From Bin5 sp034428435 (GTDB lineage: Bacteria; Chloroflexota; Anaerolineae; Caldilineales; Caldilineaceae), in assembly GCA_034428435.1 (NCBI GenBank), contig DAOUHY010000150.1:62001-126000 (forward strand): 64,000 nt of DNA. The letters run 5' to 3'. Positions 26,609 to 35,147 of this stretch are shown piece by piece (positions within the stretch are counted from its first letter, which is position 1; every line of letters starts with the position of its first letter). The position numbers and the translations under genes were made by a program. The notes beneath the pieces are model-generated. The model did no database searches and was not told where the DNA came from. It was given only the letters and a program-made list of their open reading frames with translations.

Positions 26609-27826
26609 GTGACTCGAAAAAGGCCGGCGAACGGGCGCCAGACATCGATCGCGCCGCCGCAGCTAGTGCAGTCGCCGACGCAGTATAAGCAGTTTCTGAA
26701 GCACATTTCCGACCAGCCGTGGCTGGCGCTGGATACTGAGAGCGACAGCCTCTTCCGCTACGCCCCCAGAGTTTGCCTAATTCAGATAACTGCCCCTGCC
26801 GATCCAGGGGGGAATCATTCGTTGTCTGGCATGAGCAACGTTGTCGACTATTTGATCGATCCCTTGCAGTTGCGAGAACTGTCTGAACTGGGAGAGGTTT
26901 TGGCTGATGACTCGACTGATGTCATTCTGCATGCTGCTGAGAACGACATAATCACCCTACAAAGGGATTTTGACTTCCGGCTGCGGCGACTCTTCGATAC
27001 ACAGCTTGCTGCTCGCATTCTGGGGCGGCAGGGCGTGGGCCTAGCCAAAGTGCTAAGCGAAGAGTTTGGCGTTGTAAGTGACAAGAGAATGCAACGCACG
27101 AATTGGGGAAAGCGCCCGCTGAGCCGGGAGCAACTTACATACGCGCAGATTGACACGCACTACCTGCCTACACTACGCGCCCGCCAGATCAAAGAACTGG
27201 AAAAATGCAAACGATTGGAAGAGGCGCTGGCCGCGTTCCGGATGCTGGAGACGATCGAATACAGGCCGCCGGAGCCGCGAACTGTTTGGCATATGAAGCA
27301 GATCCGATCGGTGGATGAAAGAGATCTGGGGGTATTGCAGGCTGTCTGGGAATGGCGCGAGAAATTCGCCGAGCAAGCCGACCGGCCACCATTCAAAGTC
27401 CTTGGGGAAAGCTCCCTGATACTCTTGTCCCAGAAGCGGCCGCGTACGCTATCGTCACTCAAGGACATACATGGACTCAATTCCCGTCATATCTCATGGT
27501 TTGGCAAGGAGTTGCTGGATGCGGTGAAAAGGGGGGAGCAGTTGCCTGCGCCTCAACGGCCGACGCCGATCCGGAAAGCAGAAGCTGTTCTCACCGGAGC
27601 GGGAAAGAGGCGGTATGAAGCGTTGCGCCAGTGGCGGACAAAGACTGCAAAGGCCCGCGGTGTTGATCCCGATATTGTTTTCAGCAATGAGACCCTGCTG
27701 CAGATAGCAGCGAATCGACCTACAACCCTGGCCGAGCTGGAGAAGATTCCTGCTGTGGGGCGCTGGAAGGCTAAGACCTACGGGGATTCGCTCTTCAGAC
27801 TACTTGGGCGCGACCACGGCGATTGA
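26609..27826 (+). CDS. rnd: ribonuclease D
   Basis: A 405-residue 3'-5' exoribonuclease that trims structured RNA such as tRNA precursors. The DEDD exonuclease motifs are visible: DTESDS near residue 43, HAAENDI around 112 and YAQIDTHYL near 175, the last giving the DEDDy subtype. Two HRDC-like helical domains follow (about 215-300 and 325-400), as in RNase D. Start is GTG 26609, preceded by GAGGGAAA. It is convergent with ftsH across a repeat-filled gap. Confidence 0.9.
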   Translation: MTRKRPANGRQTSIAPPQLVQSPTQYKQFLKHISDQPWLALDTESDSLFRYAPRVCLIQITAPADPGGNHSLSGMSNVVDYLIDPLQLRELSELGEVLADDSTDVILHAAENDIITLQRDFDFRLRRLFDTQLAARILGRQGVGLAKVLSEEFGVVSDKRMQRTNWGKRPLSREQLTYAQIDTHYLPTLRARQIKELEKCKRLEEALAAFRMLETIEYRPPEPRTVWHMKQIRSVDERDLGVLQAVWEWREKFAEQADRPPFKVLGESSLILLSQKRPRTLSSLKDIHGLNSRHISWFGKELLDAVKRGEQLPAPQRPTPIRKAEAVLTGAGKRRYEALRQWRTKTAKARGVDPDIVFSNETLLQIAANRPTTLAELEKIPAVGRWKAKTYGDSLFRLLGRDHGD

Positions 27827-27981
27827 TAGACTGCGCGGCAAATCCAGGCAGCGATCTTTTCGCTTAAGCGTGTGCCGGACAGGAGAGATCTAAGGAGTTG
27901 TCGGCAATTGTCTGGCCTGGGGTTTGCAGGTCCACAGTTTTGTCAATCCTCGAGGGATCCAGGATTTCATGTAGCTCCCTC

Positions 27982-28225
27982 GAGGGCACCGACAGGGGGT
28001 GACCCTGCGGTGGATGGCGGGAAGGTGGGGTCAGGGAGTCGTGGCGCGACGAGGGCACACACGAGGGGTGCACCTGCGGGGGATTGGCGGGAAGGTGGGG
28101 TCAGGGAGTCGTGGCGCGTACGAGGGCACCCACAAGGGGTGCCCCTACGGGGGCATTGGCAGGATAGTGCATTCCTGGTGCTGTGGGGCTGGGCACCCAC
28201 AAGGGGCGCCCCTACGATGGGATGG
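27982..28225. repeat. about 70 bp tandem repeat, four units
   Basis: GAGGGCACC-type cores recur at 27982, 28051, 28122 and about 28190, each followed by ACAAGGGGTGCCCCT-like sequence. Each core can fold on itself (GGGCACC with GGTGCCC). Between cores, units one to three share the spacer GGCGGGAAGGTGGGGTCAGG. The array fills most of the 450-base gap between convergent rnd and ftsH. Confidence 0.8.
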
Positions 28226-28279
28226 CCGGGTGGAAGGGGACGTCGTCGGGCTCTATGCTTGAGGGTTGATCGGCGTTGG

Positions 28280-30145
28280 TCAAGCGGGTTGGAGCGCGAG
28301 TGGATTGGGTAGATCGTCTGCGTCGACGTTTCCTTCGAAAACGTCGACAAACTCCTCCTCTTCCAACGTTTCGCGTTCAAGCAAGGCCTCGGCGACGGCA
28401 TCCAAACGGAGACGATGGATCCTGAGAATGTTTCGCACACGGTCGTGCTGTTCATTCACGATCCTTTGCACCTCGCTGTCCAACGCCTCGGCAACCTCCT
28501 CGCTGTAGTCGCGCTGCTCGGTCAGCTCCCTCCCCAGGAACGGATTTTCCTGCTGGCTTCCGATCTGGAGAGGCCCCATACTTTCGCTCATGCCGTACTT
28601 CATCACCATCGCCCGCGCCATGCGCGTGATGGTCTGGATGTCGTCGCTAGCCCCGTTTGAAATGTCCCCGAATACAAGCTCCTCCGCCACGCGGCCGCCG
28701 AGGCCCACAGCGATGCGGTCGATAAAGTAGGACCGCGGCAGCAGATAGCGATCTCGCTCGGGCACGGTCAGGGTGACGCCTCCCGACATGCCGCGAGGTA
28801 TAATGGAGACCTTTTGCAGCGGGTCTGCGCCCTTGACAACATGCGCGATTATGGCGTGGCCCGATTCGTGGTAGGCTACGACGCGTCGCTCGCGGTCGGT
28901 GATGAGGCGGCTGCGGCGTTCGGGGCCGCCCATAGCGATTCGCTCAATCGACTCCTGCATTTCCGTCATAGCTATCGTGCGGCGGTTGCGTCTTGCGGCC
29001 AGGATCGCGGCCTCATTGACCAAGTTTTCGAGGTCGGCGCCGACAAAACCTGGCGTCTGCCGGGCAATCAGGTCCAAGTTCACGTCGGGGTCCAGCGGTT
29101 TACCCTTGACGTGTACATCGAGAATCGCCCTTCGGCCCTGCAGGTCGGGGCGATCCATGGTGACGCGCCTGTCGAAGCGACCGGGACGCAGAAGGGCGGG
29201 ATCGAGGATGTCGGGACGGTTGGTTGCGGCCACCAGAATGACGTTGGTATCGGTGCCGAAGCCGTCCATTTCCACGAGAATCTGATTCAAGGTTTGCTCG
29301 CGTTCGTCGTGCGAGCCGCCGAGACCTGTGCCGCGATAGCGCCCAACTGCGTCAATTTCGTCAATGAAGACGATGCAGGGGCTGTTGCGCTTGGCCTGCT
29401 CGAACAGATCGCGGACACGGCTGGCGCCGACGCCGACGAACATTTCGACGAATTCTGAGCCGCTTATGCTGAAGAACGGGACACCGGCCTCGCCTGAGAC
29501 GGCCTTGGCCATCAGCGTCTTGCCCGTTCCAGGCGGTCCGACCAACAGCACACCCTTGGGGATACGAGCTCCCAAGGCAACGAATTTCTGGGGTTCCTTG
29601 AGGAACTCAACGATCTCTTCGAGCTCCTGCTTTGCTTCATCGGCGCCGGCAACGTCGCTGAAGGTGACGGTGGGCCGGTCGCCGACAAACATGCGCGCTT
29701 TGCTTTTTCCGAACGAAAGGGCCTGATTGTTACCGGACTGGCTTTGTCGGAACAGAAACAGAAACAGGCCGGCGATGAGTATGAGAGGGAGCAGGTTGAT
29801 AACCAGAGCAAACCAGTTGCCCGAATTCGAAGGCGGCTGGACATTGATCTTGACCTGTGACAGTCGCTCCTCTGACACGCCCATTGCCTGCAAAGTTCGA
29901 GTCAGAGCAACGCTCTCCTCTTTGCGGCTGGCAAGGGGAGCCTCGCTGCCAGGGGAAAATATCTGTAGTCTTTCGCCGCGTACGTCTATTCGGGAAACCT
30001 CGCCCCGCTCGATCTGCCTTGCAACGTCGCTCAGACTAATGTTCTGCGGCCTCTCGTTAGGACCGTACACGTTCAGGAAGAGGGCGGCGGCAGCCACCAG
30101 AATCAGCAGGTATACGAATGCGTTTCGAGTCCAATTACCGCTCAC
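28280..30145 (-). CDS. ftsH: ATP-dependent zinc metalloprotease FtsH
   Basis: A 621-residue membrane-bound AAA+ protease that degrades misfolded and regulatory membrane and cytosolic proteins. Transmembrane segments are at about 8-25 and 112-132, with a periplasmic domain between them. The AAA module has Walker A GPPGTGKT at 203-210, Walker B VFIDEID and the second region of homology around RPGRFDRR. The zinc motif HESGH is in the protease domain. The start is GTG 30145, with GAGGAG six bases upstream. Length and order match the family. Confidence 0.97.
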   Translation of the reverse strand: MSGNWTRNAFVYLLILVAAAALFLNVYGPNERPQNISLSDVARQIERGEVSRIDVRGERLQIFSPGSEAPLASRKEESVALTRTLQAMGVSEERLSQVKINVQPPSNSGNWFALVINLLPLILIAGLFLFLFRQSQSGNNQALSFGKSKARMFVGDRPTVTFSDVAGADEAKQELEEIVEFLKEPQKFVALGARIPKGVLLVGPPGTGKTLMAKAVSGEAGVPFFSISGSEFVEMFVGVGASRVRDLFEQAKRNSPCIVFIDEIDAVGRYRGTGLGGSHDEREQTLNQILVEMDGFGTDTNVILVAATNRPDILDPALLRPGRFDRRVTMDRPDLQGRRAILDVHVKGKPLDPDVNLDLIARQTPGFVGADLENLVNEAAILAARRNRRTIAMTEMQESIERIAMGGPERRSRLITDRERRVVAYHESGHAIIAHVVKGADPLQKVSIIPRGMSGGVTLTVPERDRYLLPRSYFIDRIAVGLGGRVAEELVFGDISNGASDDIQTITRMARAMVMKYGMSESMGPLQIGSQQENPFLGRELTEQRDYSEEVAEALDSEVQRIVNEQHDRVRNILRIHRLRLDAVAEALLERETLEEEEFVDVFEGNVDADDLPNPLALQPA

Positions 30146-30354
30146 AAAGTCTCCTCGTTTCTCAGGGTTCGCTGCACTGGGAGTATATCATAGAGACTCC
30201 CTCTACATGAAGTATTGCCATTTGTCTGAGCCTCGACTGTGTGCCAGATTCCTATCTGGCCGTCAGGGGAGATCTCTTTGGAATCGGGACATGGATTCCG
30301 GCCAGATTGGGCGGGATTCAAGTTGAGGCTTCTTTGCCCTGAACGGTCAGGCAA

Positions 30355-31335
30355 TCAGGCGCGTAACTCGCCCAGGGACCTCTCGTCCTGGCTGACGAAT
30401 TCGGCGACCGGGCTTTCCACGCGTCCATAGCCGCTCCAGGTTTTGAACCCCAGAAGTGCAAGCAGTTCCGGAGAGGCATCTGCCAGCAGTTCAGGGCGGG
30501 CGCCTATGGTGAAGTTTTCCTGGGGACGGAACTGCGGACCGCAGAAGGTGGTGAGGAGGCCGTAACGGTTCTGGGAACTGACATTGGCGCCTGTCCCGTG
30601 CCAGAGCCGCCCGTCAAATATCATCGCGGTGCCTGCCGGTCCCTCGGCTGCGAGTGTTTCGCCGTCGCAGTCCCACTGTTTGGGGGGCCGGCCTTGGAGA
30701 TGACTGCCAGGAACGAAACGGGTCCCGCCATTCTCGGCGCTGAAGTCGTTGAGCATCCACATTACGTTTACACAGACGCAGGGCGCTATCATGGGTGGAG
30801 CCGCTTCGCCCTTCAGGTTGGTGCGCTCGCGAGTAATCGAACCAACCGGAACCGGTGACGGCTCCCGGTTGACGGGGTTGGGCATCCACCACTGATCGGT
30901 ATGCAGGTTCATGGCGACGCCACCGGGCTTGGCGATATTGGCTGAGTAGCTGGAAAGCAGGTAGTCGTCGCCCAGTACATGATCGACAACGGCGCGTACG
31001 CTTGCGGTGAAAAGAATGTCGCGGAAGACCTGGCCCTTATTGACCAGCATCCAGACGCGTTGATTTACGCCCCCGGCGGCAGCAGTATAGGCTTGCTGCC
31101 GCGGGCGTCCCTTCCCGTCCGTGAAGGCGCCCCACTGTTGTTTGGGGCCGCCGTCTTCGAAGGCCGCGCCCTGTTCCAGTTCGGCGGCCGCCTGTTCCTT
31201 GAGTCTCTTGAGCGCGGCTTTCACGACTACGGGGTCTAAGGCGTTTTCAATGAGACTGTAGCCATAGTGGTCAATGTCGGACTTAGCCTGCGCGACGTTT
31301 GTAGTCGCTTTGGGCAAGGTTGAGGTGGGGTTCAT
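30355..31335 (-). CDS. phytanoyl-CoA dioxygenase family protein
   Basis: A 326-residue fourth Fe(II)/2-oxoglutarate oxygenase. The triad is His-Thr-Asp (NLHTDQW) with a distal His in LWHGTGAN; the Arg in QNRYGLL probably binds 2-oxoglutarate. ATG 31335 is chosen because AGGAG lies seven bases upstream; the open frame extends to 31395. It is separate from the cluster at 16-23 kb and reads away from repeat copy C. Confidence 0.87.
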   Translation of the reverse strand: MNPTSTLPKATTNVAQAKSDIDHYGYSLIENALDPVVVKAALKRLKEQAAAELEQGAAFEDGGPKQQWGAFTDGKGRPRQQAYTAAAGGVNQRVWMLVNKGQVFRDILFTASVRAVVDHVLGDDYLLSSYSANIAKPGGVAMNLHTDQWWMPNPVNREPSPVPVGSITRERTNLKGEAAPPMIAPCVCVNVMWMLNDFSAENGGTRFVPGSHLQGRPPKQWDCDGETLAAEGPAGTAMIFDGRLWHGTGANVSSQNRYGLLTTFCGPQFRPQENFTIGARPELLADASPELLALLGFKTWSGYGRVESPVAEFVSQDERSLGELRA

Positions 31336-31796
31336 GCAGGTTCTCCTAATGGGACGGTTTTTGGGTACTCTAATCCATTTTTTCCAGCACGGCAATGGCA
31401 GGTTGCCTTCGCCTTCAAGTTGAGAATCTCTTTGTTGCGAATTCGCTATTGCGGAGAGGCTGGCAGGATAGGCGCGAAGTCATTGGGTTGACCGCGCGAT
31501 AAGTCATGGTATCAAACGGGACATTCATTTGTTCCGGCATGGTAGGGATGGGATTCAGGGCTCAACTTTGGCCGGGAAGAGTTCAGGCGAATCTGGAAAC
31601 ATGGGCTTGTGCATGAGGCCCGATTGACATTCTCTCCAACGGCGGAGCGGACAGCCTCGGGGGCGATCGTAGATTTGCGCGGAAGAGGGTCGAAAGAAGG
31701 TGATTGCAACGTGCTGGTACGCGGCGCCTAAAGGCACCCACGTACAGCGGCATCAGTGCGGCTAGTCAGGGCCCGTTGTGTGCCCTGAGTTGATTC
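31336..31796. other. intergenic region, nothing recognised
   Basis: About 460 bases upstream of the oxygenase and before repeat copy C. No RNA gene, repeat or convincing reading frame was found. It should contain the oxygenase promoter. Confidence 0.5.
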
Positions 31797-32251
31797 GGGT
31801 GCATCCCAGATTTGGGGTGGGAACAGTCTGGCGGGGAATCAGCGCAGGCGGTGTCTGGCGTTGTATGCCGTCTTTGGGCGAGACGCAGTGCAGGCGCCAG
31901 GCCCGGCCATACGGTGGCGTCCGTCAGTTGGGGACGGCGCGAGGACAGGCACAAGGCCGGCAGCTGCACGGATCTGATGGGACTGGCGGGACGTGGTCCG
32001 GCCAGAAACCTTCGATCAGGCACCTGTTACGGATATCGACACCCGGTCGACTGGGGATGTGGTAGGAGCGGGGGCGTTGCGGGGGCGGAGCCCCCGCACA
32101 AGGGAGGGCCGAATAGGCCCGACCGCCCAGAACTGCAGTAGTTAGTCGTCAGTGGCGGCGCTTATTCTGGCGGAACCTGGAATGGGAACTTCCCGTGGCT
32201 TGGTTGTCTGCAGAGGTATACGAGAGTTCGCCCCAATATTGGGATGCACCC
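31797..32251 (+). mobile_element. 455 bp MITE-like element, copy C (type 1 arm)
   Basis: The left end GGGTGCATCCCA (31797) and the right end TGGGATGCACCC (ending 32251) are inverted repeats, and the match extends about 26 bases inward with a few differences. The 65-base module is at 32064-32128 (one base differs from the other copies). There is no coding capacity. The flanks GTTGATTC and GTTAATCC could be an imperfect eight-base target duplication. The element ends 23 bases before the next gene's first ATG. Confidence 0.7.
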
Positions 32252-32274
32252 GTTAATCCTGACCTGTTTCGAGC

Positions 32275-34131
32275 ATGGAATTGGCTGTGCTAGAATTGTC
32301 AGATATGGACAGTTTCGCCTTGCCTTGGACGGCGTTGGTTGTTCCCGTCGGGCCACCGCTCATTTTGACCCTGGGCAGCATTGTACTCTGGATAATGGGT
32401 GGCTTTGTGCGACCGGCCGCCCGCTGGCAGGCTTTTGGAAGTCCGACGGGAATCCTCAGCGGGATCGCCCTTCTCTTCTGGTTAATCGCTGCCGCCATGA
32501 CGGTAGCGCTGCGCGTTCAGCCCACCGCCCCGGCTTACTCCATTCCCTGGCAGCCCTTTTTTTCGCCGGGCGCCGACCTCCTTTGGGTCAGTAACGGCTG
32601 GAACTGGTATGTCTCCTGCCTCATCCTTCTGCTCGGCGGGGGAGGGTTGCTGTTCAGCGGCATTTCCTCGCCGAACAGCGAATTGACATTAGAAGAGAAC
32701 TGGCATGGCAGAGCGATGACGCTTGCACTGTCCCTAAACGCCATCTCAAGCGCCCTCTTCTTCGTCAGCAGCGGGAACCTCCTCACCGTAACTCTGATGT
32801 GGGTTGTGATGGACCTTTTTGTCATTGCCCGCAGCACGGTCGTGCCCGAGGGGCCCGGGCCGTCCCCAACGCGTCAGTTTCAGGGCTTGAGCATGATGGG
32901 CGCGCTGCTGCTGCTGATTGGGCTGCTTCCTGCCGGGCAAAGTGGACCGGCCGAACTCCTGGCTGGGGGCCGCCTGCCTCAGGAGACGGTGATTCTGATG
33001 CTGGTCGCCGGCGTCATCAGGGCCGGCGTCTATCCTTTGCATCTGTGGCTTTTGCCTCACAGAGGTGAAAGGCTCTACATGCCGGACCGCCTGATAGACC
33101 AAATGCCGCCGGCGTTATGCGGACTGTGGCTGCTCGGTTGGTCCAGCGGCCTAGCCGGAGAGGAGCTTCTTGCGCGCCCTGAAATCGTAGCCCTGGCACT
33201 TCTGGGTCTGCTCGGTTCCGCAATCGCCACATTCACCACCACTACCAGGCAGGAACACACCACATTTGTACTGATCACTGCGGTGGGCATAGCAGGGCTA
33301 ACGAGCATTCTGTCTGAAATCCGAGGGCCGGCTGCAGTTCTCTGGCCTACGACGACTTTTGCCCTAGGAGGCGGCCTCTGGCTGATTGGTGAACGAATCT
33401 GGCGCGCCTGGCACTGGCAGATTCCGATAAGCGTAGGCGTCCTGGCCCTAGTTGGCGTTCCCTTTACGCCAGGATTTCTAACTCAATCGGTGGTTGCGCA
33501 GCTGTTGGTGGTAGGTAGCTGCCCGGATGCGAACACTCTTTGCGGTAGACTCGGGGTCCTTATGTGGCCCCTTTTTGCAGCATACGTAGTGACCCAGATG
33601 ATATACGTCTCCTCTCTGTTGCGGAGTTGGGACGGTGAGCCAGAGGGCTCGGTATGGGAACTGAGCCCGAACGCATGGGTAATCGGCCGACTCCTGGCAT
33701 ATGTGGTTGTACTCGCCATTCCGCTGGCGACTGCCGGCCTCTTCCCAGCGATGATGACCAACCTCGCAAACCTTCCGGATGCCATTCCTCGCGGCGCCGG
33801 GAATCCCCCTAGTGCGGTTGCGGGCTGGCAGGTCTGGATGACACTTGCCGGACCGCTTACTTTGGGGATTTTCCTGGCGATAGCCCGCACGCAGGTGAGA
33901 GATGCACTTAGCGCCAGCGACAACAGACCCGGTACGCTGCCGACACTTCGGGCATGGTCGAGCCGGATTGCCCGTCTCGCCACGCTGGATTGGATTTCGC
34001 GTCTTACCCGGTGGGGCACGGGACGGGCGGGCGCCGTGTGGGATGTGGGCCTAGAAATTGTGGAGGGCGGCGGCCACATGGGGTGGGTCGTCGTCTTTGG
34101 CATCATTGGCTATCTGTTACTGAGCGCGTAA
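32275..34131 (+). CDS. antiporter-like membrane subunit (NuoL/M/N superfamily)
   Basis: A 618-residue polytopic membrane protein with about 14 hydrophobic segments. Around residues 250-265 it reads RAGVYPLHLWLLPH, which matches the PxHxWLP region of the proton-pumping subunits of complex I and Mrp antiporters. The usual Lys before that motif is replaced by Arg. Upstream ATG 32275 and a second ATG at 32305 are both plausible; neither has a clear ribosome-binding site. It is first of a three-gene membrane locus that ends with a second antiporter-like protein. No quinone-reducing or hydrogenase gene is nearby. Confidence 0.7.
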   Translation: MELAVLELSDMDSFALPWTALVVPVGPPLILTLGSIVLWIMGGFVRPAARWQAFGSPTGILSGIALLFWLIAAAMTVALRVQPTAPAYSIPWQPFFSPGADLLWVSNGWNWYVSCLILLLGGGGLLFSGISSPNSELTLEENWHGRAMTLALSLNAISSALFFVSSGNLLTVTLMWVVMDLFVIARSTVVPEGPGPSPTRQFQGLSMMGALLLLIGLLPAGQSGPAELLAGGRLPQETVILMLVAGVIRAGVYPLHLWLLPHRGERLYMPDRLIDQMPPALCGLWLLGWSSGLAGEELLARPEIVALALLGLLGSAIATFTTTTRQEHTTFVLITAVGIAGLTSILSEIRGPAAVLWPTTTFALGGGLWLIGERIWRAWHWQIPISVGVLALVGVPFTPGFLTQSVVAQLLVVGSCPDANTLCGRLGVLMWPLFAAYVVTQMIYVSSLLRSWDGEPEGSVWELSPNAWVIGRLLAYVVVLAIPLATAGLFPAMMTNLANLPDAIPRGAGNPPSAVAGWQVWMTLAGPLTLGIFLAIARTQVRDALSASDNRPGTLPTLRAWSSRIARLATLDWISRLTRWGTGRAGAVWDVGLEIVEGGGHMGWVVVFGIIGYLLLSA

Positions 34132-34252
34132 ACAGAAACCGAATGAGGGCGGAGAATTCGAATCTCCGAACCGAAGCGTACTTCAATGCACGAGGACCAC
34201 TGGCATTCGAGAAGCTCGATTTCCTGGCAACGAAGTAGGACGGTTTTGATCC

Positions 34253-34996
34253 ATGGCTGCGTTTTGGGCTTCGGTACCAGTACATGTGCTCTTAGGATTG
34301 GCGGCAGCAATTCCTGTAATCCTATGGGACTGGCGGATCGCGCTGCCCGGCATCCTATTGGTGCAACTGGGCACAAGCGTACTGACTGGCACAGTATACG
34401 GTCTGGCAGCGCCCTGGCCGACGGTTCACTTTGGCGTGCAGGTGCTGGGCTGCCTGATTCTCTTGCTTTCCATCCTGCAGACAAGCAACGTTCAGGTCCG
34501 GACCTCAGGGGAATTCAGTTCGAGGCTCTTTCGGATGTTGATATTGGGAATAACGGCTCTGCTGGTTTGGAGAGCGACCGAAGGTATTGATTTGCCCCGC
34601 CTTGAAGACGCCACCAAGGTGCTATTCATCTGGTTTGCAGCGGTGGCACTGATCACACTGGGCATGACGGAGACCGCCTTATTCGGCAGCATTGGCCTTC
34701 TGATGTGGTTGATTCCGGTTCAGGCGTTTTTGTCAGTCCTGTTTCCCTTGCCAGCGGTAATCGTCTTGCTGGGGATTCTGCAGATACTGGTCGCCCTGGC
34801 ATGCAGCTTCCTGCTTCTTGCTGAGGACGATGCGCTCACGCTGATCGAAGTACCATCCACCGACCCGGACCTGGCACCAGGCGTCCATCGCCGCCACAGC
34901 ATTGCTTCCGGGGCCAGGGTCCTAGGATATGGCATCGGATACTGGTTTTATACTCTTGTCAATCGACGTCGGAATACTGAGGCCAGAAACGGTTGA
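34253..34996 (+). CDS. integral membrane protein of unknown family
   Basis: A 247-residue protein with about seven hydrophobic segments and a charged C-terminal tail. I do not recognise a family. It lies between two antiporter-like subunits on the same strand, so it may be a third subunit of the same complex. Its position is what NuoJ- or MnhE-type partners would occupy, but no sequence similarity to them is evident. There is no visible start-site motif beyond ATG 34253. Confidence 0.65.
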   Translation: MAAFWASVPVHVLLGLAAAIPVILWDWRIALPGILLVQLGTSVLTGTVYGLAAPWPTVHFGVQVLGCLILLLSILQTSNVQVRTSGEFSSRLFRMLILGITALLVWRATEGIDLPRLEDATKVLFIWFAAVALITLGMTETALFGSIGLLMWLIPVQAFLSVLFPLPAVIVLLGILQILVALACSFLLLAEDDALTLIEVPSTDPDLAPGVHRRHSIASGARVLGYGIGYWFYTLVNRRRNTEARNG

Positions 34997-35147
34997 GGCA
35001 TTGTTACTCCGTTCCGGGCAGACTGGTATGGTGTGGGTGACTTTCGGCATCAGAGCAGTTTTTGACAGGTTACCACACAGCTGCAAGATGGTAGTTCCGG
35101 GGCAGCCCAAGGGCGAATCAAGGACCACGACATTCAGCAATCCATGA
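34929..35147 (+). CDS. possible small coupled ORF, doubtful
   Basis: A 72-codon frame overlaps the end of the membrane gene by 68 bases in another frame. Its stop overlaps the next start by four bases (ATGA at 35144). It would bridge an otherwise uncovered 147-base gap inside the locus. There is no ribosome-binding site and no recognised domain, so it may be accidental. A later internal start is possible. Confidence 0.25.
   Translation: MASDTGFILLSIDVGILRPETVEALLLRSGQTGMVWVTFGIRAVFDRLPHSCKMVVPGQPKGESRTTTFSNP

Noticed and set aside
27982..28225. Regular repeat array as a CRISPR
   Set aside because: Units are about 70 bases of near-identical sequence without unique spacers, and no cas gene is near.
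28814..29458. Long plus-strand frame of 214 codons opposite ftsH
   Set aside because: It is antisense to a well-conserved gene and has no domain or start site; GC-rich codon bias explains it.
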